A stretch of DNA of 64,000 nucleotides, taken from contig NZ_NGUQ01000007.1 in assembly GCF_002179965.1 (NCBI RefSeq), forward strand, positions 434,001 through 498,000, read 5' to 3'. Shown piece by piece: positions 27,636-36,418 of the stretch. The translations under genes and the position numbers were made by a program. The first letter of the stretch is position 1. Every line of letters starts with the position of its first letter. The notes under the pieces were generated by a model. That model had not been told where the DNA came from and did not search any database. It was given only the letters and a program-made list of their open reading frames with translations. This DNA comes from Pandoraea sp. PE-S2T-3. Its GTDB lineage: Bacteria > Pseudomonadota > Gammaproteobacteria > Burkholderiales > Burkholderiaceae.

Positions 27636-28328
27636 TCAGGCCAACCCCGCGCGCTGGCGGGCGATGCGACGCTCCAGCCAGCCGGCGAAGCGCGAGATGG
27701 CGAAACACACCACGAAATAGAATGCTGCGAGCACGAGGAACGTTTGCAGCGGCTTGGTCAGCGTGATCGTGTTCACCTGCGCGGCCGAGTACGTCAGCTC
27801 CGGCACGCCGATGACGTAAGCCAGCGACGTCGCCTTGATGATCGACACGAACTGATTGACGATCGACGGCAGCATGTTGGCGAGCGCCTGCGGCAACTGC
27901 ACGTAGCGCATGCTTTGCAGCCACGACAGCCCATTCGAGCGCGCGGCTTCCATCTGTCCGCGCGGCAGGCCTTCCAGACCGGCACGCACGATCTGCGACA
28001 GGAAAGCGCTTTCGTAGACGATGATGGCGCAGACCGCCGTCGTGAACGCCGAGACTTCGGCCCCCACCAGCAACGGCACCGCGAAGTACGCCCAGAAGAT
28101 GATCATCAGCAGCGGAATGCCGCGCACGAGGCGCGTCCACACACCGATCACGCGTCGCAGCCAACGCCACGGCGAGACTTGCCCCATGCCGATCGCTACC
28201 GCAATCGGGAACGAGATCACCAGCCCCAGCGCCGAGAGAATGAGCGTGACCGCCACGCCGCCCAGCGGGCCGTTGGGCCAGCTGCCGACGAGGAACAACG
28301 CGAGATAGTCGTGAAGAATCTCGAACAT
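27636..28328 (-). CDS. Polar amino acid ABC importer, permease 2
   Basis: Inner-membrane permease of 230 residues of the HisMQ type. About five hydrophobic helices are seen; the EAA loop ([19 protein letters not shown]) binds the ATPase. [13 protein letters not shown] marks the usual C-terminal half. It starts 4 bases after the end of the first permease gene. Confidence 0.92.
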   Translation of the reverse strand: MFEILHDYLALFLVGSWPNGPLGGVAVTLILSALGLVISFPIAVAIGMGQVSPWRWLRRVIGVWTRLVRGIPLLMIIFWAYFAVPLLVGAEVSAFTTAVCAIIVYESAFLSQIVRAGLEGLPRGQMEAARSNGLSWLQSMRYVQLPQALANMLPSIVNQFVSIIKATSLAYVIGVPELTYSAAQVNTITLTKPLQTFLVLAAFYFVVCFAISRFAGWLERRIARQRAGLA

Positions 28329-28332
28329 GGCC

Positions 28333-29025
28333 TCAGACTCCCGATGGCGCCGTACGGCGCTTGGCAAAGTGCTCGGAGAGCGCCATCAAGGCCAGCGTAC
28401 CGATCAGATACAAAATCGTCGCCACCAGAAATACGTCGAATGTACGGAAGGTCAGGTTATCGATCTGACGGGTGCGATACAGCAATTCGTGCACGCCGAT
28501 GGCCATCGCCAGCGAGCTGTTCTTGAAGAGCAGCAACGCCTGATTGAGCAGGGCGGGCAACGCCGCACGAATGCCTTGCGGCAGGATCACGTAGCGGAAC
28601 GATTGCAGATACGTCAGACCGATCGACCACGCGGCTTCCTGTTGGGTGTGGGGAATGGCGCGCAGGCCGGAGCGCATGTCCTCCGAGATAAACGCCCCCG
28701 CGTTGAGCGCGAGCGCCACCGTCGCGAAGAAGAACTCGGTGTTGCCGGCATTGATCCAGTCACGCGCGCCGTCGGGCAGCAGTTGCGGCACGCCGAAGTA
28801 CCACACGAGAATCTGCACCAGCACCGGCACATTGCGGTGGTACTCGACCACCACGATCACAAAGCCCTTGAAGAGTTTCACCGGCATGGCGCGCAAGGTG
28901 GTGAGCGTCACACCCACCACGATCGCGAGCAGGCCCGAGACCACGAACAGGCGCAGCGTCGTCAGCACCCCATCGCGAAACAGCTTCAGGTAGCCGTCTT
29001 CGAGCAAAAACGAGAGATCGAACAT
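28333..29025 (-). CDS. Polar amino acid ABC importer, permease 1
   Basis: HisMQ-type permease of 230 residues with LRLFVVSGLLAIVVGVTL and a clear EAA loop (GLRAIPHTQQEAAWSIGLT). VHELLYRTRQID resembles glutamate/aspartate permease GltJ. It starts 15 bases after the binding-protein stop. Together with the following gene it forms the heterodimeric channel. Confidence 0.92.
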   Translation of the reverse strand: MFDLSFLLEDGYLKLFRDGVLTTLRLFVVSGLLAIVVGVTLTTLRAMPVKLFKGFVIVVVEYHRNVPVLVQILVWYFGVPQLLPDGARDWINAGNTEFFFATVALALNAGAFISEDMRSGLRAIPHTQQEAAWSIGLTYLQSFRYVILPQGIRAALPALLNQALLLFKNSSLAMAIGVHELLYRTRQIDNLTFRTFDVFLVATILYLIGTLALMALSEHFAKRRTAPSGV

Positions 29026-29040
29026 CGCAGGGCGTCTCGC

Positions 29041-29868
29041 TTACTGCACTTTGATCGGCTCGACCTTGTAGTCGCGCGTGAACTTGTAGACGGACTTGGC
29101 GCCCAGCCACTTGTCGAAGCTGTCCTGCAAGCCGTTGGTCTTCTCGTAGTCGAGCAGGATCTTGTTGACCGCCGCCATCAGTGCCGGCTCGTTCTTGTTG
29201 GTCACCACACCCCAGCGTTCTTCGTAGACCGGCTTGGTCAGCAGACGATATTGCTGCGGCGTCCCTTTGGCGGCCGCTTCGCTGGCAAAACGCGACAAGA
29301 TCAGTTGACCGGCGACGAGCCCTTCCACCTTGCCCTGTTGCAGCGCGAGGAACGCCGACGAGATGTCGTGGAACGTGAGCAGGTTGGAGTCGGGCAGGCG
29401 CGTGACCGAGACTGCCGCCGAGCTGGAACCTTCGGATGCGGCGATCTTCTTGCCGGCGAGTTGGTCCAGCGTCTGGATCGGCGAGTCGGCGCGCACCAGC
29501 ACGCGAATCGGGGCGACGAAGTATTGGTCGCTGAAGTCGACCTGTGCGGCGCGTGCGGGCATCCATGCGACGGCGGCGGCCAGCACGTCGACACGGCGTG
29601 TCTTCAACTCAGCGATACGGGCATCGGTCGACAGTGCACGGTGTTCCAGCTTCACACCGAGACCCTTGGCGATCGCGCTGCACACGTCGACGTCGAAGCC
29701 GACGATCTTGCGCGAGGCGGCATCGGGAAACGCGTAGGGCTCGCTGGCGTTCTGCGTGCCGCAAACCAGCGTGCCGCGCGCCTTGATATCAGCCAGTTGG
29801 TCGGCGTGCGCGAGGCCCGTCATGGCGAGTGTCGCGAATAGCGCGGCTGCAAGGTGTCGTTGCCACAT
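29041..29868 (-). CDS. Periplasmic amino acid-binding protein of the ABC importer
   Basis: Solute-binding protein family 3, 275 residues. A signal peptide (about 1-22, ending GLAHA) is followed by ADIKARGTLVCGTQNASEPYAF and KIVGFDVDVCSAIAKGLG, the family opening. The first-domain contact region IAELKTRRVDVLAAAVAWMP is typical. Ligand may be glutamate/aspartate-like or a sulfur amino acid given the operon; the sequence cannot decide. First gene of the minus-strand series, divergent from a LysR gene with 178 AT-richer bases between. Confidence 0.92.
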   Translation of the reverse strand: MWQRHLAAALFATLAMTGLAHADQLADIKARGTLVCGTQNASEPYAFPDAASRKIVGFDVDVCSAIAKGLGVKLEHRALSTDARIAELKTRRVDVLAAAVAWMPARAAQVDFSDQYFVAPIRVLVRADSPIQTLDQLAGKKIAASEGSSSAAVSVTRLPDSNLLTFHDISSAFLALQQGKVEGLVAGQLILSRFASEAAAKGTPQQYRLLTKPVYEERWGVVTNKNEPALMAAVNKILLDYEKTNGLQDSFDKWLGAKSVYKFTRDYKVEPIKVQ

Positions 29869-30046
29869 GATCCTGAGTCTCCTTGGGTTGGACCGATTGA
29901 GGGGATCCATTAGCGGGGGAGTGATCTGCCCTCGGTCACATAAATATTGCTTGAGTGTTACGCAGGTTATCGACCAAAATCTGCAAGAACAATTTAATTT
30001 TTATCCCGGATACATTAGCAACTCTGAAGTATCGGCACGGAACCTC

Positions 30047-30925
30047 ATGCGAAATCTGGATATCGATCTACTGCGCACTTTCGTCGCGATTGCCCAGCAC
30101 GAAACCTTTGCGGCAGCGGCCACGCGCGTGGGCCGCACCCAGTCGGCGATCACGCAGCAGATGCAGCGGCTGGAGCAGGAAATGGGCTGCCCGCTGTTCG
30201 AGAAGCAGGGCCGTCAGAAGACGATGACCGCCGATGGTGTGCGGCTGGTGGCGTATGCCAACAAGATTCTCGCGCTCAACGATCAGGCCGTGCAGGTCAT
30301 GCACACGCGCGGACCCGCGGAGAAGCTGCGCATCGGCTCGCCGCACGATGTGGCCGACTCGATACTGCCGAGTATGCTGCGCCGGTTGTCGAAGCTGTCC
30401 GGTGAGTTGCAACTCGAGATCATCGTCGGGCGCAGCCCGCACCTGATGGACGCGTTGCGCGACAAGGAGCTCGATCTGGCGATCTCGACGCGCTATGACG
30501 AAGGGTTTCCGGGCATCAAGCTGCGCACGTCGCCGATGGTCTGGATCTGTGCGGACGACTTCATCTTCAATGCCGCCGAGCCGGTGCCGCTCGTCATGGC
30601 GGACGAATTGAGCCTGTTCCGGCGGTTATCCATCGAACGGCTCAATGCGGCCGGTATTGCGTGGCGAACCAGCTTCCATTCGCCCACGCTTACGGGCATC
30701 AAGGCCGCGATCAGTGCAGGGCTGGGCATCACCGCGCGCACCACCGAACTCCTCGACGCCAATATGCGCGTGCTCTCGGAGGCGGACGGGCTGCCCCGGC
30801 TACCCGATGTGGCGTTCTATCTGTATGTGCAGCCCACGTGCACGAGTCAGGTGCTGCGTGAGCTGTTCGAGTCGACCGAACACATCGCCACGCGCTTCGG
30901 GCCGCCGTTTCTTATCGGAGAGTAA
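30047..30925 (+). CDS. LysR family regulator (divergent from the amino acid importer operon)
   Basis: 292-residue LysR protein. The HTH reads LDIDLLRTFVAIAQHETFAA and TRVGRTQSAITQQMQRLEQE, followed by the LysR substrate domain ending in LREL near the C-terminus. ATG at 30047 was chosen as it opens directly on the canonical N-terminus (RNLDIDLLRTF). Divergent placement suggests it activates the importer/sulfur operon in response to its substrate. No confident T-N11-A box could be fixed in the intergenic stretch. Confidence 0.9.
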   Translation: MRNLDIDLLRTFVAIAQHETFAAAATRVGRTQSAITQQMQRLEQEMGCPLFEKQGRQKTMTADGVRLVAYANKILALNDQAVQVMHTRGPAEKLRIGSPHDVADSILPSMLRRLSKLSGELQLEIIVGRSPHLMDALRDKELDLAISTRYDEGFPGIKLRTSPMVWICADDFIFNAAEPVPLVMADELSLFRRLSIERLNAAGIAWRTSFHSPTLTGIKAAISAGLGITARTTELLDANMRVLSEADGLPRLPDVAFYLYVQPTCTSQVLRELFESTEHIATRFGPPFLIGE

Positions 30926-30976
30926 TAGGCGGTGAGGCGCGCGTGGCGTGAGGGGGTCGTGGGCGATGCTAATGGC

Positions 30977-31549
30977 TTATGCCTGCGGTGCCGTGCCCGG
31001 GCGCAGATAAGCCAGCACATGCGGCACGTAGTCGGCTTTGCCGAGTTCGACGCCGTGGTGACGCAAGATGCCGTAAGCCGTATTGATATGGAAGTAGAAC
31101 TGGGCGAGCAGCCAGTCGCGCGCGTATTGATCGCCGGTCATGTCGAACACGACGCCGTTCGGCAGCGCGAGCGACACGGTGAGGTCTTGGCCGGCGTCCA
31201 GTGCGCCCGGGGGCAGGGCGTCGAGAAACGCGAGTGAGCGGGCAAGGCAAGCCTTCGCGTCATCGAACGTGCCCGGCTTCTGGTTGGCGTTCCAGCCTTC
31301 GCGCTGCACATCGAGCGCCGCCTCGGCCACGGCTTCTCCGCGCAGCCGATAGGCCGGCTCCATCGCCTGATAGCTCACGAAGCGCACTTGGGCGGCGAGC
31401 GGATACATGTCGGGGGCGAGACGCAACGTCATCAACGCGTTGGGGTCTTTGCCCGCCGAGCGTTCGTATTCTGCGGCCTTATCCAGCCAATTAGACAACG
31501 CGCGCAGCATCTGCGACAACGTGGGGACAAGCAGCTCGGTCAACGTCAT
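30977..31549 (-). CDS. DUF1993 domain protein
   Basis: 190-residue helical protein of the DUF1993 family (DinB-like fold suspected). Motifs PTLSQMLRALSNWLDKA, LAPDMYPLAAQVRFVSY and FYFHINTAYGILRHHGVELGK are typical. Function is unknown; no signal peptide or membrane segment. It is monocistronic, ending 51 bp after the LysR gene in convergent orientation. Confidence 0.85.
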   Translation of the reverse strand: MTLTELLVPTLSQMLRALSNWLDKAAEYERSAGKDPNALMTLRLAPDMYPLAAQVRFVSYQAMEPAYRLRGEAVAEAALDVQREGWNANQKPGTFDDAKACLARSLAFLDALPPGALDAGQDLTVSLALPNGVVFDMTGDQYARDWLLAQFYFHINTAYGILRHHGVELGKADYVPHVLAYLRPGTAPQA

Positions 31550-31781
31550 GCGAAAACTCCGGTGATGGGCTCAAAGCGGTGACGGCAGGTATTGCCGCCG
31601 CGCGAAGCATAGCGCGATAGCGCTTGTTTCGCAGGTCAGAATGCGCGCTGCGCTCATCCGGTCGATCAGGCAGTCGCGAATGTCGATTCTGGCGAAAACA
31701 CCGCCACCTCGCGCAAGCGGTGCCGGGCTGGCAGAGGCGTCAATTCTGGCATAGCCGGCCGTCACTGTGATTTGTCTCAGT

Positions 31782-31832
31782 TTGCACGGAACGGCCCGCC
31801 CGGTATCGTTGAATCAACTCGCGAAACGCGAG
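31782..31832 (+). promoter_or_regulatory. Promoter-like hexamers and a perfect hairpin before a 35-codon ORF
   Basis: TTGCAC (31782-31787) and TATCGT (31804-31809) are 16 bases apart. A perfect CTCGCG-AAA-CGCGAG inverted repeat follows at 31818-31832, in the would-be leader. Nothing else is visible in the 312-bp stretch 31550-31861. Confidence 0.4.
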
Positions 31833-31861
31833 ACCGATGAAACCGAATAGCGGAGGTCGAT

Positions 31862-31969
31862 ATGCCCTGGATGGCTCTCTTGGACGGATTGGTGGCAGTG
31901 GGTTCGGCAGCAGCACGGCTCGCCCCGGTGGCCAAATTCCTCGCACAAACGGTCGATATCTTCTGCTGA
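31862..31969 (+). CDS. Small hydrophobic/amphipathic peptide, 35 residues (unannotated)
   Basis: A short ORF of 36 codons starting MPWMALLDGLVAVG and ending AQTVDIFC. The strongest support is a consensus GGAGG (31852-31856) five bases before the ATG and promoter-like hexamers upstream. The peptide has two hydrophobic stretches separated by a single Arg and Pro, then a Lys, compatible with a membrane-associated helix. It resembles no family I know. It lies alone between the DUF1993 gene and a LysR gene facing it. It could be a membrane micropeptide or a toxic peptide; equally it could be chance, so confidence is moderate. Confidence 0.45.
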   Translation: MPWMALLDGLVAVGSAAARLAPVAKFLAQTVDIFC

Positions 31970-31999
31970 ACGGCCGTTCGGCGTGGTGGCGATGTCTCG

Positions 32000-32896
32000 T
32001 TACCGGCGGCCGTAATGCACCGCCATGAAGTCGATGAACGCCCGCGCTCGCGGGTTGACGTGGCGCGTACGCGGATACAGCGCGTAGTAGTGATGCGCCC
32101 CCATGCGGTACTGCGGCAGCACCCGGACAAGCGTGCCCCGGGCGAGTTCGGTTCGCACCGTACGCTCGGTGAATGCGGCGATGCCCGCACCGGCGAGCGC
32201 CGCAGAAAACAGCGCAGGAATCGCGTCACTGGTGAATCCACCCGCAACCGGCACACGATGCGGCTCGCCCGCAGCGTCGGTGATCGACCACTCCGCCACT
32301 TGCCCCGGCCGCACGGACGCGAGCCGTCGATGGTTCACCAGATCGGCGGGCACCGACGGCAAACCATGTTGGGCGAGATACGCTGGTGAGGCGACGAGAA
32401 CGGTATCCGATGTCGTCAGCAATTTCGCCATCAGACTGCTATCGGCCAATGGCGCAGCGCTGATGCGCAATGCAACATCGAAGCGCTCGGCAACGAGATC
32501 GACGAACTGGTCGCTGCATGACAGCGTCAACGCGATATCGGGATATTGCGATTCAAAGGCCGGCAGCCAATCGGCCAACTCCAACGTGCCGATGGCTAAC
32601 GGCACCGTCACACGCAACGCACCGCTCACCTGTTCTCGCTCGCCCGACATGGCATGCGTCATGGCATCGACGCGCGACAAGATATCGAGGCAATGCCGGT
32701 GATAGCGCTCCCCGGCACTGGTCAGCGTGAAACCCCGCGTGGTGCGATTGAGCAGTTGCACGCCCAACGCCGCCTCGGTCTGCTTCAACTGCCGCGACAC
32801 GCTGGAATGCGACATGCCGAGCACCTCCGCCGCCGCCGAAAACCCCTTGGCGTCGACGATGGTGCAGAAGATGCGCATTGCCAGCAGTTGATCCAT
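32000..32896 (-). CDS. LysR family regulator (CrgA/PtxR-like group)
   Basis: 298-residue LysR protein opening MDQLLAMRIFCTIVDAKGFS with HTH LGMSHSSVSRQLKQTEAALG. NRTTRGFTLTSAGERY and the ending YPRTRHVNPRARAFIDFM are typical of the large group of LysR proteins that regulate neighbouring redox or hydrolase genes. It begins 42 bp after the stop of the isochorismatase-like gene on the same strand and may be cotranscribed with it. Confidence 0.9.
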   Translation of the reverse strand: MDQLLAMRIFCTIVDAKGFSAAAEVLGMSHSSVSRQLKQTEAALGVQLLNRTTRGFTLTSAGERYHRHCLDILSRVDAMTHAMSGEREQVSGALRVTVPLAIGTLELADWLPAFESQYPDIALTLSCSDQFVDLVAERFDVALRISAAPLADSSLMAKLLTTSDTVLVASPAYLAQHGLPSVPADLVNHRRLASVRPGQVAEWSITDAAGEPHRVPVAGGFTSDAIPALFSAALAGAGIAAFTERTVRTELARGTLVRVLPQYRMGAHHYYALYPRTRHVNPRARAFIDFMAVHYGRR

Positions 32897-32938
32897 GGCG
32901 GACGTCGTGTGCAGGTCAGATCGGGAACGGGGCCGCCA

Positions 32939-33643
32939 TCAACGCAGCGGCAGACGGCGGATGCCGTCGGTGGTCATCACATCGCCGAAGGTGTCTTCGA
33001 TTTCGGCGAGCGCCGCGCGGTGCAACACGTCGCTCGATACTTGCGAGCCGTCGGCGCGCGCGATGTCCCGGGTGGCGGTGGCGTCCGATGCTACCACGAC
33101 GGTATAGCCCAACGGCACGGCATCCCGTGCGGCGCCGGCCACGCACGCGTGCGTCATCAGCCCCGCGATCAGGATCGTGTCGATGCCCTGCGCCTTGAGC
33201 CGTTTGTCGAGATCGGTGCTGGCAAACACACTGACCGTCGTCTTCTGCAATACCGTGTCGTGTGCACGCGGCGCCATTCCCGGCACGAACGCGACCGTTG
33301 CACCGTCATTTGCAAAAACAGCGGCGCCAGCAGGGGCGACATGCTGAATCTGGAAGACAGGAATTTTCGCTTCGTCGGCAAACGCGATGAGTTGCTTGGC
33401 GTTTTCCATCGCGCGGGCACCGTCGGGAATCGGCATGCGGCCGGTGAAATACTCGTTCTGGAAATCGATCACGAGGAGCGCCGTGCGCTTCGGATCAAGA
33501 TGGTCCACCGGCGTCGCGCCGAGCATCGCGCGGATAGTCGGATGCGCAGGGGTATCAGACGCGTGTGCCGCGCCAGCGGTCGCGGCACCGAGAGAAAGGC
33601 CCAACGCGGCCAGTTTGAGCGTGCGAAGCAGAAGGTGCGTCAT
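32939..33643 (-). CDS. Exported isochorismatase-family cysteine hydrolase
   Basis: Cysteine hydrolase of 234 residues with the triad D60 (LLVIDFQNEYF), K134 (LQKTTVSVF) and C167 (LMTHACV). Members include nicotinamidases and N-carbamoyl hydrolases. Unlike most, it carries an apparent signal peptide (about 1-29, LKLAALGLSLGAATAGAAHAS), so it is probably periplasmic. Substrate unknown. A LysR gene follows on the same strand. Confidence 0.82.
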   Translation of the reverse strand: MTHLLLRTLKLAALGLSLGAATAGAAHASDTPAHPTIRAMLGATPVDHLDPKRTALLVIDFQNEYFTGRMPIPDGARAMENAKQLIAFADEAKIPVFQIQHVAPAGAAVFANDGATVAFVPGMAPRAHDTVLQKTTVSVFASTDLDKRLKAQGIDTILIAGLMTHACVAGAARDAVPLGYTVVVASDATATRDIARADGSQVSSDVLHRAALAEIEDTFGDVMTTDGIRRLPLR

Positions 33644-33770
33644 GTGCGGAATCCTCTATCGGAAACAATCGAGGCTCCCAGTCTAGGGACGCGGCAGGGC
33701 GTCGAACAGCTGCCCCGCCGCACAGGATTTGTTTGCCGACTGCACTAATCGACGCAGAGGAATTCCCGGC

Positions 33771-34736
33771 TCAGCCGTTGAACCAGAGGTGCGACGCGCC
33801 CTGATAGCCGACGTACAGGCCGACCAGAATAATCAGCGCGCCCGAGAAATACGGCGCTTTTCTCGCGAATTCACCGAACCCGCTCCAGCGTCGCGATACG
33901 TGCCGCACGCTCAGCGCCGCCAACACCCCGGAGACGACCATCGTGAGGGCCAGCCCGATGCTGAAACACAGTACGAGCCCGGCACCCAGTACGAAGCGCT
34001 TGAGTTGAAGGCACAGCAGCAACACCGTAATCGACGCGGGACACGGCACGAGACCGCCCGTCACACCGAACATCACGATCTGCCCCGTCGTGACGTTGCG
34101 ATCGCCAAAGCGCTTCTCGATGTCCCGGGCGTGGGCCCGCTCGTGGGCATCCTGATATTCCGCCGTCGCCATACTCGACACTGCGCGCGCTTGTGCGGGC
34201 TGCGCATGGGCATAGGTGTGGGCGACGGAACTCAGATTCTGATGCTGCACATGCCCGGTGTGAACGTGCCCCGGCGCATGGCCGTGATCGTGATCGTGCG
34301 AATGGTCATGTTCATGGCCGTGCGGGTGCGGATGCGCGTGATCGTGATCGTGATCGTGATCGTGATCGTGGCCAGCATCGTGCGCGCGGGCCCGAGCGTT
34401 ATCGCGCCACGTGCGCCACAGCATCCAGCACGCAATCAGCACGATCAGTACCGCCGACGCCAACTGGAAATACGGCTCTGACGCGTTGGCATCCCAGCCG
34501 CGTCCGAAGTACAAGCCGGCCATCGCCACCACCCACACCACGGCGGTATGCGACACCGTCGCCGACAACCCGAGCAGCACTGCCTGCCCGACCGTGCCGC
34601 GAATCGCGACGATAAACGCCGCCATCATCGTTTTGGAATGCCCGGGCTCGAGCCCGTGCAGCGCGCCCAGCAGGATCGCGCTCGGAATGAACAGCCAGGC
34701 ATTGCCTTGCTGAAGAAGGGTCGAGAATTCAGTCAT
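33771..34736 (-). CDS. rcnA: RcnA-type nickel/cobalt efflux protein
   Basis: Inner-membrane Ni/Co exporter of the NicO/RcnA family, 321 residues. Conserved helices LLGALHGLEPGHSKTMMAAF and GGLVPCPASITVLLLCLQL carry the family HxxxGH-like and PCPAS motifs. A cytoplasmic-loop region at about 119-166 is very His/Asp-rich (repeated HD and HG), the presumed metal-binding loop. The ATG at 34736 opens on the first helix region. Divergent from rcnR with a perfect inverted-repeat operator between, so nickel/cobalt induction is expected. Confidence 0.92.
   Translation of the reverse strand: MTEFSTLLQQGNAWLFIPSAILLGALHGLEPGHSKTMMAAFIVAIRGTVGQAVLLGLSATVSHTAVVWVVAMAGLYFGRGWDANASEPYFQLASAVLIVLIACWMLWRTWRDNARARAHDAGHDHDHDHDHDHAHPHPHGHEHDHSHDHDHGHAPGHVHTGHVQHQNLSSVAHTYAHAQPAQARAVSSMATAEYQDAHERAHARDIEKRFGDRNVTTGQIVMFGVTGGLVPCPASITVLLLCLQLKRFVLGAGLVLCFSIGLALTMVVSGVLAALSVRHVSRRWSGFGEFARKAPYFSGALIILVGLYVGYQGASHLWFNG
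34341..34370. repeat. Five tandem ATCGTG hexamers inside rcnA
   Basis: ATCGTG is repeated exactly five times; on the coding strand it reads CACGAT, giving the (His-Asp) run of the metal-binding loop. Slippage would change the loop length in two-residue steps without a frameshift. Confidence 0.9.
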
Positions 34737-34836
34737 GAGACAGCTCGCGAACAGACGGGGAAGATCGAACAGCGCGGTCGCTATTCGACGAAACGGGTCG
34801 GAAAGTGGCCCGTAACGGTCACTCGCGACTGCCGCC

Positions 34837-34859
34837 AATATACTCCCCACCAGTATATT
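34837..34859. promoter_or_regulatory. RcnR/CsoR-family operator
   Basis: AATATACT-CCCCACC-AGTATATT has perfect 8-bp arms around a C/G-tract, the hallmark of RcnR sites (TACT, G-tract, AGTA). It lies in the 177-bp gap between rcnA and rcnR, 78 bp from the rcnA start and 55 bp from the rcnR start, so it can control both. Confidence 0.85.
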
Positions 34860-34913
34860 TGTGTTAGCATTTTTTTCACGGATTTCCCGGCATCTACAGG
34901 AGCGCGGTCAGAC

Positions 34914-35183
34914 GTGCATACGATTCGAGACAAGAACAAGCTGTTGGCACGGGTTCGCCGCATCCAAGGGCAGGCGCAGGCGCTTGAGCGCCAACTGGAT
35001 CAGGAGGGCGACTGTGTCGAAATCCTGCAACAGATCGCGGCCATTCGCGGCGCGGTCAACGGGCTGATGGCGGCCGTCATCGAAGGCCACCTCGTCGACC
35101 ATCTGGTCAACGAACCCGATCAGGCGCAGCGGGAGACCGAAATGGCCCCGATGCTGCACGTCATCAAGACCTATCTGAAATGA
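34914..35183 (+). CDS. rcnR: RcnR metal-responsive repressor
   Basis: 89-residue all-helical repressor of the CsoR/RcnR family. Ni/Co ligands match those of E. coli RcnR shifted by one: H2, C34, H59 and H63 (HTIRDKNK, DCVEILQQ, EGHLVDHL). The start is GTG at 34914, needed to place the ligand histidine at position 2; AGGAG lies 11 bases upstream. It should release its operator on binding nickel or cobalt, allowing rcnA expression. Confidence 0.92.
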   Translation: MHTIRDKNKLLARVRRIQGQAQALERQLDQEGDCVEILQQIAAIRGAVNGLMAAVIEGHLVDHLVNEPDQAQRETEMAPMLHVIKTYLK

Positions 35184-35214
35184 CCTGCATCCCCACGGCC
35201 GCGCGTCGCTTGTC

Positions 35215-36399
35215 ATGCTGATCCTTCGATTGCGCTGGTACGCCCACGAAACGTCGAGAGTGTTGCTCAGACACTGGCAGGCGCTGTGTCTCGTGACCAT
35301 GCTACTGCTGCCGTCGATGCCCGTTTTCGCGCAAGCGCGCATTCTCGGCGCGCCGGTACTGGCCACGCTCTCACCGGCACGCGGCATCGAGTGGCAGTTT
35401 CTGTGGATTCATGCGCTCGAAGGCATCGGCATGCTGTGGGTACTGGCGCAGCGCCGGGCGATTGGGGGTGGCAAGTTCGCGGCGTTCTTCCGGTCGTTGC
35501 CGATCCCCGGCTGGCGCGAGCGCGGTGTCGATCTCGCGGTATTGGCACTGGCCAGCACGCCGCTGCTGCTCAGTGTTGTGGCGGCCGTCGTCGCCCTCGC
35601 GACGCATCCCGGCACGCATTACCTGTATGTATTCGATCTGACGCTCATCACACTGGCGGCGCAGTTGGCGGTCTTGCATCGCAAGTGGCAATCCGTGTGG
35701 CCGCTGTTCGCCGCCAATCTTCTGCTGATCGCGGGATTGCGCTTCACGGGCGCCTCCGCCTATGCGGGGCTGACCGGTGCGCTGCTGATCGCCGTGTGGG
35801 CGCTCGCGCGCACGTCGCCCGTGCAAAGCGCGCATCGCAGGCTGCCGGTGGTTTCAGTCAATGCACTGCGCGAAGGCTCGCAGGGTTGGCTACCTCCCAT
35901 CGCGCGACTGCAAATCGGCATCCTGCGTCATCACGCCAGCGCCGTGTTTGGCCGCTGCCTATTGATGGGTTCGACCGTCGGTCTCACCGTTTATCTCACC
36001 GCACTGTGGGAATTCGACAAGCGTGGACTGCCGCTGGTATTGATCTCGCAGGCGATCATCGTGCTGGTGGCGGCGATGCACTATCGCGAGTTGAGCGCCG
36101 CCCATCAGCGCGCAGCGCACTTCATGAATTCGCTGCCTCGCAGACGATTCACGCAGACGGTCGCCGACATCACGACCATCGCCGTGCTCGCGTTGCCATT
36201 CGCTGCACTCGGCCCGGCGTACCTGACGATCAACGGCGCCATCTCCATCGTTCAAGCATGGATCGTCATCGTCAGTGGCGCGCCGCTGGTTGCCTTGCTA
36301 CGACTCCCGCAACGCTACGTCCCACGGCAATCGGTACTGCTCGGCGCCACACTCGCCGCGCTCTGGGTCGCCGTCGCGTGGCACTGCATTGTTCCCTGA
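35215..36399 (+). CDS. Multi-pass membrane protein, probable ABC exporter permease
   Basis: 394-residue protein with roughly nine to ten hydrophobic segments (for example CLVTMLLLPSMPVFA, LAVLALASTPLLLSVVAAVV, LLIAGLRFTG, LLGATLAALWVAVAW). I do not recognise a specific family. An ATPase gene follows 19 bases after the stop, so it is likely the membrane component of an ABC-2-like exporter. It starts 31 bp after rcnR, but a metal-export role would be speculation. Confidence 0.7.
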   Translation: MLILRLRWYAHETSRVLLRHWQALCLVTMLLLPSMPVFAQARILGAPVLATLSPARGIEWQFLWIHALEGIGMLWVLAQRRAIGGGKFAAFFRSLPIPGWRERGVDLAVLALASTPLLLSVVAAVVALATHPGTHYLYVFDLTLITLAAQLAVLHRKWQSVWPLFAANLLLIAGLRFTGASAYAGLTGALLIAVWALARTSPVQSAHRRLPVVSVNALREGSQGWLPPIARLQIGILRHHASAVFGRCLLMGSTVGLTVYLTALWEFDKRGLPLVLISQAIIVLVAAMHYRELSAAHQRAAHFMNSLPRRRFTQTVADITTIAVLALPFAALGPAYLTINGAISIVQAWIVIVSGAPLVALLRLPQRYVPRQSVLLGATLAALWVAVAWHCIVP

Positions 36400-36418
36400 T
36401 CTGCTCACCGACTCCTCC

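Noticed and set aside
29869-30046. LysR-type T-N11-A binding box in the importer/LysR gap
   Set aside because: Several weak matches in AT-rich DNA, none distinctive enough to report.
34341-34370. Possible CRISPR-like or regulatory repeat array
   Set aside because: A hexamer microsatellite coding for the His-Asp loop of RcnA; no spacers.
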